Of a stretch of DNA of 64,000 bases, positions 8,936 through 15,888 are shown piece by piece. Location of the stretch: positions 2,423,001 through 2,487,000 of the forward strand of contig NZ_RJUU01000001.1 in the NCBI RefSeq assembly GCF_003751445.1, in the 5' to 3' direction. The notes beneath the pieces are model-generated. The model did not search any database. It saw only the letters and a list, made by a program, of their open reading frames with translations, and was not told the origin of the DNA. The translations under genes were made by a program, and so were the position numbers. The first letter of the stretch is position 1. Every line of letters starts with the position of its first letter. This DNA is from Streptomyces sp. 840.1 (GTDB lineage Bacteria > Actinomycetota > Actinomycetes > Streptomycetales > Streptomycetaceae).

Positions 8936-10204
8936 TCAGTCGGTCGGAGCCAGCTCCTCCTGCGGCGCGGGAACCCGCGCGGCAGGAACGGTGCCGCTGC
9001 CGCTGCCGCTGCCGTTGCCAGCTGACGGGGCGGGCTTCTCCTCGTCGTTCCCGCGCCACTCCTGGAACTTCGCCACGATCGGCTGCGTCCAGCGTGCGGT
9101 GAGCGGGCCGACGATGACCAGGATCAGGACGTACGCGGTGGCGATGGGGCCGATGCGCGGCTCGGTCGCCACGGCCAGACCGGCGATGACGATGGAGAAC
9201 TCGCCACGCGCGACGAGCGTGCCGCCGGCCCGCCAGCGCCCGCGCGACCCGATACCGGCCCGCCGGGCCGCGTACCAGCCGGTGGCGATCTTGGTGAAGA
9301 CGGTGACGACGGCCAGCAGCGCGGCCGGGAGCAGCACCGGGGGGATCTCCGCAGGATTGGTGGAGAGCCCGAAGAACACGAAGAAGACGGCGGCGAACAG
9401 GTCCCGCAACGGGGTCAGCAGCTTGCGCGCCCCCTCCGCGACCTCCCCGGAGAGCGCGATGCCGACGAGGAACGCCCCGACGGCCGCGGACACCTGCAAC
9501 TGCTGGGCGACCCCGGCGACCAGGACGGTCAGCCCCAGCACGACCAGGAGCAGCATCTCCGGATTGTCGGAGGACACCGCCCGGCTGATGAGCCGGCCGT
9601 GCCGCAGTGCGAGATAGAGGACGAACCCGACGGTGCCGAGCGCGACGAGCAGCGCGATGCTGCCGCCGGCGAAGCCGACCCCCGCGAGCATCGCGGTGAG
9701 CAGCGGCAGATAGACGGCCATCGACAGGTCCTCGATGACGAGCACCCCGAGGATGACGGGCGTCTCCCGGTTGCCGAGCCGCCCCAGATCCGCGAGCACC
9801 TTGGCGATCACCCCGGACGACGAGATCCAGGTGACCCCGGCGAGCGCCACCGCCCCCACGGGCCCCCACCCGAGCAGCAGCGCGGCGACGGCCCCCGGAG
9901 TCGCGTTGAGCACGAAGTCCACGGCCCCGGACGGATATTGCGTCTTCAGACTGGTGACGAGCTCACTGGCGCTGTATTCGAGCCCCAGCAGGAGCAGCAG
10001 CAGGATGACGCCGATCTCGGCGCCGACGGCGGTGAACTCCTCACTGGCCCCGAGCGGCAGCAGCCCGCCCTCGCCGAACGCGAGTCCGGCGAGCAGATAG
10101 AGGGGGATCGGCGAGAGTCCTATTCGCCCGGCGAACCGCCCGATGATGCCAAGCCCCAGAATGACGGAGCCGAGCTCCACCAGCAGTGCGGTCGTGTCGT
10201 GCAC
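8936..10204 (-). CDS. CPA2-family cation:proton antiporter (KhtU/KefB-like)
   Basis: A 422-residue integral membrane protein with 12 to 13 hydrophobic segments, including IPLYLLAGLAFGEGGLLPLG, GVTWISSSGVIAKVLADLGR and GLTVLVAGVAQQLQVSAAVG. The VLVIEDLSMAVYLPLL segment carries the conserved acidic pair region. It probably exchanges K+ or Na+ for protons. It begins GTG 10204, three bases after the stop of the TrkA-C subunit gene, so the two are translationally coupled as in the B. subtilis khtT-khtU pair. The cytoplasmic C-terminus has a GNGSGSGSGT linker encoded by a short repeated hexanucleotide; there is no TrkA-N domain, consistent with regulation by the separate subunit. Confidence 0.92.
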   Translation of the reverse strand: MHDTTALLVELGSVILGLGIIGRFAGRIGLSPIPLYLLAGLAFGEGGLLPLGASEEFTAVGAEIGVILLLLLLGLEYSASELVTSLKTQYPSGAVDFVLNATPGAVAALLLGWGPVGAVALAGVTWISSSGVIAKVLADLGRLGNRETPVILGVLVIEDLSMAVYLPLLTAMLAGVGFAGGSIALLVALGTVGFVLYLALRHGRLISRAVSSDNPEMLLLVVLGLTVLVAGVAQQLQVSAAVGAFLVGIALSGEVAEGARKLLTPLRDLFAAVFFVFFGLSTNPAEIPPVLLPAALLAVVTVFTKIATGWYAARRAGIGSRGRWRAGGTLVARGEFSIVIAGLAVATEPRIGPIATAYVLILVIVGPLTARWTQPIVAKFQEWRGNDEEKPAPSAGNGSGSGSGTVPAARVPAPQEELAPTD

Positions 10205-10206
10205 GG

Positions 10207-10677
10207 TCAGCCCTCCGCAATGATCTCGGAGAGCGTGTCCACGCCCTCGCGCGTACCGACGACGACAAGCGTGTCGCCGATGGCCAGCCGGAAGTCCGGC
10301 CCCGGTGACGGATGCGCACTGTGCGTCCGCAACACCGCCACGATGGACGCCCCGGTCCGCGTCCGGGCCCGCGTGTCCCCGAGCAACCGCCCGCCGTACG
10401 GCGACCGCGTCCCGAGCGGTATGTGCTCGGTGACCAGATCGATCCCGTCGGTCCGCACGGCGTCGATCGGCGCGGCATCGATGAGGTGCGCGAGCCCGGT
10501 GGCCTCCTGTGGAGTCAGGGGTACGGAGAGCCGGCACGAATCAGGATCGTCCTGGTCGTAGAACCCGATGAACCGTCGCCCGTCGTGGTGCACGACGACG
10601 GAGATGTGCTGCCCCGACTCGGTGGTGTAGTCATACTGCACTCCGACTCCGGGCAGCGTGGTGCGGTGGGTTCCCAT
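10207..10677 (-). CDS. TrkA-C domain regulatory subunit of the cation:proton antiporter
   Basis: A 156-residue soluble protein. Residues 1-75 form an N-terminal domain (GVGVQYDYTTESGQHISVVV); residues 80-155 are a TrkA-C domain ending in RLAIGDTLVVVGTREGVDTL, a ligand-binding fold that senses nucleotides such as c-di-AMP in related proteins (KhtT). ATG 10677 has a strong GGGAGGAA site. Together with the antiporter it forms a two-gene operon. c-di-AMP binding here is inferred from the family only. Confidence 0.88.
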   Translation of the reverse strand: MGTHRTTLPGVGVQYDYTTESGQHISVVVHHDGRRFIGFYDQDDPDSCRLSVPLTPQEATGLAHLIDAAPIDAVRTDGIDLVTEHIPLGTRSPYGGRLLGDTRARTRTGASIVAVLRTHSAHPSPGPDFRLAIGDTLVVVGTREGVDTLSEIIAEG

Positions 10678-10976
10678 GGCTTCCTCCCGAGGAGTGCGAC
10701 GCTTACGAAACGCACTTGGTGATCTCTTTAGTCCCGCATTACCCTAACCGGACCTTCGATGGGGCCTTCGGGTTTGCGTTACGCCCGTGAGCGGGCGGCT
10801 CGCTGGGTGATGATTGCGCTGTGGCGGCGGCTTGCGCCGTGGGGCGGCCGGCTCGCTCGGGTCCCTTGCGTTTGCGGGCGGGCGGTGCGGCGGGGGTGCG
10901 GCTTGCTGGGTTCGGGCGGTGAGAGTGCGGACCCGGGTCAGCGATGGCCGATTTGCTCGTATATGCCGGACTTCAC
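10678..10976. other. Intergenic region, no gene seen
   Basis: This stretch holds the promoter side of the antiporter operon (an A/T-richer patch at about 10700-10745) and then very G+C-rich sequence with many short GCGGGCGG and GGCTCGCT words up to the leader of CRISPR array 1. No reading frame with convincing codon use and no clear terminator was found. Confidence 0.5.
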
Positions 10977-11028
10977 GAAGCTGCTTCAGAATGGCAGGAT
11001 GCGCCCAGAGAACCCGAGGTCAAGCAGT
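10977..11028 (+). promoter_or_regulatory. CRISPR leader of array 1 (repeat-proximal part)
   Basis: GAAGCTGCTT at 10977-10986 and AGGTCA at 11017-11022 recur at the same distance from the first repeat in front of array 3 (25453-25462 and 25493-25498). In both, ctgctt begins exactly 48 bases before repeat 1 and AGT precedes it. About 28 of these 48 bases agree. Leaders of type I-E arrays direct spacer integration and contain the crRNA promoter. Confidence 0.7.
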
Positions 11029-12704
11029 CTGCTCCCCGCGCGTGCGGGGATGAACCCACCAACTCGAACAACGCCTACGCCGTGGACATCTGCTCCCCGC
11101 GCGTGCGGGGATGAACCCCGTCCCCCGGCGGCGTCTCCGGCGTCACCGGCCTGCTCCCCGCGCGTGCGGGGATGAACCCCAACAGGTCCGACCGGGGTTG
11201 ACGTGTACTCACTGCTCCCCGCGCGTGCGGGGATGAACCCGGCGTCGGGACCGGCGTCGGGACCGGCCTCAACTGCTCCCCGCGCGTGCGGGGATGAACC
11301 CGACGGCCGCGACGGTGGCGACAGCGGCGGCCCCTGCTCCCCGCGCGTGCGGGGATGAACCCTCGCCTTCCAGGGTGTCGATGACCCGTGCGGGCTGCTC
11401 CCCGCGCGTGCGGGGATGAACCTGACGTGCTCGGCCCGCTGATCCACCTGTTCAACTGCTCCCCGCGCGTGCGGGGATGAACCCCGGCCACACCAACTAC
11501 GACGAGATCGCACACTCTGCTCCCCGCGCGTGCGGGGATGAACCCCCGCCCACGCCGACGTGGCCGCCCAAGCCGAACTGCTCCCCGCGCGTGCGGGGAT
11601 GAACCCGCCCGGAGCACGTCAGTGCGTCGGCGCGAGCGCTGCTCCCCGCGCGTGCGGGGATGAACCCCCGCAGCTCACGGCATGTAACGCCACAGAGCTC
11701 TGCTCCCCGCGCGTGCGGGGATGAACCCGGGTCGGTGGGATGCGGGTCTCTGATCCAGCGCTGCTCCCCGCGCGTGCGGGGATGAACCCTACGTCAGCCT
11801 GCACCCACGTGCCGGCGGTGCCTGCTCCCCGCGCGTGCGGGGATGAACCCGTGCGGTGCGGCCGAGGACGGCAAGATTTGCACTGCTCCCCGCGCGTGCG
11901 GGGATGAACCCCGGAAATGGGCGGGCGGGGAGCTCCTGCTGCCCTGCTCCCCGCGCGTGCGGGGATGAACCCGACCTGCCGTTCATCGTGGGCGACGCAC
12001 AATCCTGCTCCCCGCGCGTGCGGGGATGAACCCTCGATCTGCACCGTGTCGGTGTTCACCCAGGCCTGCTCCCCGCGCGTGCGGGGATGAACCCGGCAAG
12101 GCTCACAGCATTGACCACGACCACGCCTGCTCCCCGCGCGTGCCGGGATGAACCCGGGGCGCCCCATGCGCTCCACCGTGATGGGGCCTGCTCCCCGCGC
12201 GTGCGGGGATGAACCCGCCTCGGCGAGGGCGTCGAGGACGGTCTCGGCCTGCTTCCCGCGCGTGCGGGGATGAACCCGCCTTGGTCACCTGGAGCGTCCA
12301 GGCGTCCTCCTGCTCCCCGCGCGTGCGGGGATGAACCCCTCAAGATCCTGTCCGCCGGACGACTCCAGGTCTGCTCCCCGCGCGTGCGGGGATGAACCCC
12401 CGGCCAGGGTGCGGGCAGTACCGCGCTTGGTCTGCTCCCCGCGCGTGCGGGGATGAACCCATCCCTCCCTACCCTCTCTCCCCTCCCGACCCCTGCTCCC
12501 CGCGCGTGCGGGGATGAACCCAAGGCTCTGGGGCAGGTCGGACGGGCCGGTGGCTGCTCCCCGCGCGTGCGGGGATGAACCCATCACCGTCACCGCCAGC
12601 GGCGGAGTGTAGGACTGCTCCCCGCGCGTGCGGGGATGGACCCTGCCCCGGCTGGGAGTGGCCACAGCCGGAGCCCTGCTCGCCGCGCGTACTGGGATGG
12701 CCCC
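11029..12704 (+). CRISPR. CRISPR array 1, type I-E, 28 repeats
   Basis: Twenty-eight 29-base repeats (CTGCTCCCCGCGCG to GGGGATGAACCC) recur every 61 bases with 32-base spacers. The leader is on the left; decay is at the right end, where the last two repeats (12615 and 12676) have several changes, which sets polarity left to right. Single variants occur at repeats 19 (12127), 21 (12249) and in the final base of repeat 7 (11423, T for C). The palindromic CCCCGCGCGTGCGGGG core gives the Cas6e hairpin. Spacer sequences are all different as far as I can see; protospacers cannot be searched here. Confidence 0.99.
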
Positions 12705-12772
12705 TAGCCGACCTCGTTCGGGAGTGCACGCCCGCACCCGGGCCGCTGCCGGGCTGGGGTACGGGCGGGAGA

Positions 12773-12934
12773 TCAGCGAGCCGGGCGCTGCGGGTACGAC
12801 TGCGGATGCGTCCGCGACCTGGCGCACAGCACCCTGTGGACGTTGACCGTGGCCCCGGCGCCTGAAGCCCTGTCGATGTAGATGTGCTCGGCCTCGTCCG
12901 GCCGCATCAGCTGGTCGCAGCGGTCGCAGATCAC
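12773..12934 (-). CDS. Small protein with ICDRCDQL Cys pair
   Basis: A 53-residue protein starting VICDRCDQLMRPDEAEHIYI, with Cys3 and Cys6 forming one metal-knuckle half and Cys37 later. The GTG start overlaps the preceding stop (GTGA), so it belongs to a three-gene minus-strand operon with 12931-13124 and 13121-13372. A clear paralogue beginning MICGRCDQLI lies at 26147-26329, on the other side of the cas operon and again the last gene of a three-gene set. Such tiny proteins are common beside XRE-type regulators in Streptomyces. Function unknown; zinc binding is plausible. Confidence 0.65.
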   Translation of the reverse strand: MICDRCDQLMRPDEAEHIYIDRASGAGATVNVHRVLCARSRTHPQSYPQRPAR

Positions 12935-13124
12935 CGGGCCTCCTGGGGGGTGGCGACGAGGCGGCAGCGGGCGACCTCTTCGTACTCGGTGTGGAGCGGC
13001 TCGGCTCGGACTCCTCGCCGCAGCCCGGGGTGAGGCAGCGGATCAGGATGACGGTCTGCGGTGCCTCTCCCCGAGGAGCACCGATCGTCCACTCCACGAA
13101 CCGCATCACCGACCGGGGGGTCAT
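12931..13124 (-). pseudogene. Small DUF7848-like gene, apparently frameshifted
   Basis: ATG 13124 overlaps the preceding stop (ATGA) and reads MTPRSVMRFVEWTIGAPRGE then CLTPGCGEESEP, as in small Streptomyces proteins of the DUF7848 kind. In this frame the sequence then degenerates to SRSTPSTKRSPAAASSPPP and stays open for hundreds of bases into array 1. A shift of frame near 13005 restores a natural ending, LHTEYEEVARCRLVATPQEAR, whose stop overlaps the next gene as GTGA. The two halves therefore look like one gene broken by a small indel; a sequencing error at this G+C-rich spot is the alternative. Confidence 0.55.
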
Positions 13125-13372
13125 CGGCGGATCTCCCGCCGGGCGGCCATGGGGCAGGGTGATCCGGCGCGGCAGGCGGCGCACTGGGCGGTGTGCCCGA
13201 GGAACACGCGGTACGCGCCATCAGCGCCGGCGGGGCGGTGGCGGGGACATTCGCAGTCAGGGAACGCGGCGCGGGGGTCCACTGTCGTGACCGGAACGAC
13301 CTCGGTCTCCTGCCGTAAGACGCGGGTGTTCCCCGCCCTGTCCACCTCGTACACCTTGAGCGTCATTCCCAT
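13121..13372 (-). CDS. Conserved small Streptomyces protein
   Basis: An 83-residue protein, MGMTLKVYEVDRAGNTRVLR, with a beta-rich start, ETEVVPVTTVD in the middle and a Cys-containing stretch FPDCECPRHRP followed by CAACRAGSPC. The leucine codon within NTRVLR is TTA, rare in Streptomyces and read only by the bldA tRNA, so expression may be tied to development. It is the first gene of a three-gene minus-strand operon and is divergent from the XRE-TPR regulator at 13526. Function not known. Confidence 0.65.
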   Translation of the reverse strand: MGMTLKVYEVDRAGNTRVLRQETEVVPVTTVDPRAAFPDCECPRHRPAGADGAYRVFLGHTAQCAACRAGSPCPMAARREIRR

Positions 13373-13449
13373 GGGGTGCCCCAGCCGTCGGTTGTCATCG
13401 CTTCACCAGCATCGCCTGGTGGGGCTAACTACGGGATGACCAGAGGGGG

Positions 13450-13464
13450 TTACCGAGGTGGTAA
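13450..13464. promoter_or_regulatory. Inverted repeat TTACC-GAGGT-GGTAA between divergent units
   Basis: A perfect 5-5-5 dyad lies between the small-gene operon (start 13372) and the XRE-TPR gene (start 13526). It is a reasonable operator for the XRE protein, which would then control both units. Short dyads occur by chance, so this is only a candidate. Confidence 0.4.
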
Positions 13465-13525
13465 TACGCTCGTTGCTCCTCCAGCAAGGCGCCTGCGCAT
13501 GCATAGGATCGCAACGGAAGTCACC

Positions 13526-14980
13526 ATGGATGCCACCACCCCCGGCCTGCTCACCCCGGACGTGCTCGACAGAGCTGACGTTCGGGCGGCGCTCATTGAG
13601 CACGACTTCGCAGCCGTCTTCACCTTGATCAAGAAATGGGGCGGCCTCTCCCAGAACCGCATAGCGTCCGCCTGCCAGTTCACCCCTGGCAAGGTATCCA
13701 CGATCATCAGCGGGGCCCAACGCGTCACCAGCTTTGACGTCGTCTGCCGAATCGCTGACGGCCTCCGCATTCCGGGCATCCTGCTCGGGCTCGCACCGCG
13801 GCCTTGGGAGGGCGATCACTCTTCAGCACAGCACGAACAGCCAGACGCTCCAGGTGAACGGCCAGACACAGACGAAATCCCGTGGCGGGCCGACGCCACT
13901 GTGGACCTGGCCACCCACCTCACCAGGAGTGATCTCGTGATGGACAGAAGGGCCCTCACTCGCGCCCTCGCCGGTGCCGCTGTAACCGGCGCCGCGCTCC
14001 TCGACAGCCTCGAAGGCTGGCTTGTGCCGGCTGCCATCGTGCCCGAGCAGCGCCGTCCCGGTCGACTCGGCATGAGTGATGTCGCTGAGCTGGAGACCAC
14101 CGCACGGGCCTTCCGGCAGTGGGACCACCAGTACGGCGGCGGACTCCGGAGGAAGGCAGTGCTCGGCCAGCTCGCCGAGGTCTCCGGCGCCCTCGACGAG
14201 CACCAGGCACCCGCTGTTGCGGACCGGCTGTACCACGTGATGGCCCAGTTGGCCGGCACCGCCGCGACGATGGCATGGGACTCCGGTCTGCAACGGCGGG
14301 CCCAGGACTACCACCGCCTCGCGCTCCGCGCCGCGCACGCCGGAGGTGACGTCATCTTCGGGGCCAACGTGCTCGCCGGAATGGCCCGCCAGATGCTCTA
14401 CCGCGACCGGGCCGATGACGCGCTCCAGCTCATCCACCTTGCCCAGGAAGGCGCCCGCGACGTCATGGGGCCCCGAGTCCGTGCCATGCTCCACACGCGA
14501 GAGGCGTGGGCATACGCAACCCAGGGCAGACACGTGGGGTTCCAGCGGGCGACGGCCCGAGCAGCCGAGGCGCTGGCAGCAGCAGGCAGCGACGAAGAGC
14601 CTTACTGGATTGCGTACTTCGACGAGGCAGAGCTCGCGGGGGTCACCGGGGGACGGCTTCTCGACCTCGCCCGCACCGACCCGCGCCGCCACGCAGCCCA
14701 GGCAGCCGCCGAGATCCGGACCGCCCTGGCGTGCCGCGGCCAGGAGGCCGGGCGTTCCCACGCGCTCGACCGTATCGGCCTGGCGGAATGCCAGTTTCTC
14801 GCTGGCGATATCCGGGCGGCCGCCGCTGAGGCAACCCTCGCGGTGCAGGCCGCGCGAGGGACGCAGTCGGGGCGTGTCCGTGCGCAGCTCGGGCAGTTGT
14901 ACCCCTACACCGTGGGGCACAGCGCCTCACGTCCGGTGCGGGAGGCGCGCGATAGTATCCGCGACCTGCTGTCGAGCTGA
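13526..14980 (+). CDS. XRE-family regulator with TPR-like C-terminal domain
   Basis: A 484-residue protein. The helix-turn-helix is at about residues 20-90 (LIKKWGGLSQNRIASACQFT then PGKVSTIISGAQRVTSFDVV). After a linker, RALTRALAGAAVTGAALLDS and repeated helical units (LAGMARQMLYRDRADDALQL, LHTREAWAYATQGRHVGFQR) resemble the TPR-like sensory half of Streptomyces XRE regulators. ATG 13526 is used: 13376-13525 would add non-homologous codons across the divergent promoter. The family often controls small neighbouring genes, here the Cys-rich operon on the other strand. It is followed after 11 bases by the SLOG-like gene, so the two are probably co-transcribed. Confidence 0.85.
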   Translation: MDATTPGLLTPDVLDRADVRAALIEHDFAAVFTLIKKWGGLSQNRIASACQFTPGKVSTIISGAQRVTSFDVVCRIADGLRIPGILLGLAPRPWEGDHSSAQHEQPDAPGERPDTDEIPWRADATVDLATHLTRSDLVMDRRALTRALAGAAVTGAALLDSLEGWLVPAAIVPEQRRPGRLGMSDVAELETTARAFRQWDHQYGGGLRRKAVLGQLAEVSGALDEHQAPAVADRLYHVMAQLAGTAATMAWDSGLQRRAQDYHRLALRAAHAGGDVIFGANVLAGMARQMLYRDRADDALQLIHLAQEGARDVMGPRVRAMLHTREAWAYATQGRHVGFQRATARAAEALAAAGSDEEPYWIAYFDEAELAGVTGGRLLDLARTDPRRHAAQAAAEIRTALACRGQEAGRSHALDRIGLAECQFLAGDIRAAAAEATLAVQAARGTQSGRVRAQLGQLYPYTVGHSASRPVREARDSIRDLLSS

Positions 14981-14991
14981 GGGGCGGGCGC

Positions 14992-15477
14992 ATGACGACA
15001 TTGGCCGTGACCGGGCATATGGACCTGACAGACGAGAGTGTGCCCCTCGTGCGCGAGGCTCTTCGTAGTCTGCTGGCCGGCTACAGCGAGGACCTGATTG
15101 GGGTCTCCTGCATTGCAGCGGGATCGGACAGCATCTTCGCCGAAGAGGTTACTGCCGCGGGCGGGCGTTTGGTGGTCGTGGTCCCCTCTCAGGACTACCG
15201 CGCCCGGAAGGTCAAGCCAGAGCACGCGGCAGTCTTCGATCACCTGGTCGAGACCGCCGTCGAGGTGTTTACGCTGCCGCATGAGACTGCCGGTCGCAGT
15301 GCTTACGAGGCGGCCAACGCCGAACTCTTGCAGCGTGCCGATCGTCTCGTCGCCGTCTGGGACGGCCTTCCTCCTTCGGGGAAGGGCGGGGGCACAGCGG
15401 ACACGGTGCAGGACGCCCGAGCAGCTGGAGTGCCAGTAGATGTGGTGTGGCCGGATGGAGCGGCACGACGGGGCTGA
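14992..15477 (+). CDS. SLOG-like Rossmann-fold protein
   Basis: A 161-residue protein beginning MTTLAVTGHMDLTDESVPLV. Motifs fit the SLOG/LOG-like nucleotide-binding fold: TGH in the first strand, GVSCIAAGSDSIFAEEVTA after strand 2, GGRLVVVVPSQDYRARKV, and near the end ADRLVAVWDGLPPSGKGG followed by GTADTVQDARAAGVPV. SLOG proteins bind NAD- or nucleotide-derived ligands and several serve in signalling of defence systems. It follows the XRE-TPR gene with the site GAGGGGCGGG spanning the stop, and precedes CRISPR array 2. There is no effector domain in the chain, so it could be a sensor, or a cytokinin-LOG-like hydrolase. The fold call is from motif reading only. Confidence 0.6.
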   Translation: MTTLAVTGHMDLTDESVPLVREALRSLLAGYSEDLIGVSCIAAGSDSIFAEEVTAAGGRLVVVVPSQDYRARKVKPEHAAVFDHLVETAVEVFTLPHETAGRSAYEAANAELLQRADRLVAVWDGLPPSGKGGGTADTVQDARAAGVPVDVVWPDGAARRG

Positions 15478-15529
15478 CCCCGGACACGACCAAGCGCTCC
15501 CCGCCACTGGCCGAAGCCGGAAGCGGGGG

Positions 15530-15740
15530 CTGCTCCCCGCGAGTGCGGGGATGAGCCCGACGCGCGCAGTGCCCGCTGGTGGCCGCTCGACTGCTCCCCG
15601 CGCATGCGGGGATGAACCCGAGAAGTATGGCCCCGGATCGGTAGTCCTTGGTCGCTCCCCGCACCTGCTGGGATGCCCCACGACGTCGAGTGGGGAGAGT
15701 CAGGTCGGCGCCTGCTCCCCGCACCTGCGGGGGCAAGCCC
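15530..15740 (+). CRISPR. CRISPR array 2, degenerate remnant, 4 repeats
   Basis: Repeat copies start at 15530, 15591, 15652 and 15712, spaced 61 (once 60) bases. All differ from the consensus: the first has GAGTGCGGGG and GAGCCC, the second GCATG, the third begins TCGCTCCCC and ends GGGATGCCCC, the fourth has GCACCTGCGGGGGCAAGCCC. A still weaker match may follow near 15778. The leader motifs seen in front of arrays 1 and 3 are absent. Array orientation agrees with the others. It sits 150 bases before the cas operon and is probably no longer extended. Confidence 0.85.
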
Positions 15741-15850
15741 GAAATGGCCCCCGGCCCCGGTCCTGCCTCCGCGAACAAGCCGCTCCCCTGAGCTGCTGAC
15801 GCGCACAAGGACAACTAGCGGCTCTATACCTTAAACCCCCTGCGAATGAG

Positions 15851-15888
15851 GTGAGTTCACGAGATAAAGAAGATTAGATGACACTGTT
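15851..15888 (+). promoter_or_regulatory. Probable cas operon promoter region
   Basis: An A/T-rich patch unusual for this genome (GAGATAAAGAAGATTAGATG, 15861-15880) directly precedes the cas3-cse1 start. TTAGAT at 15874-15879 could serve as -10 and would place the transcript start within a few bases of GTG 15889, giving an almost leaderless mRNA. GTGA-GT-TCAC at 15851-15860 is a small dyad upstream. Confidence 0.35.

Noticed and set aside
10986..12523. Several minus-strand frames with repeated SSPHARGA and FIPARAG words
   Set aside because: These are read-through of the CRISPR repeats; with 61-base periods the repeat cycles through three frames and yields apparent protein repeats.
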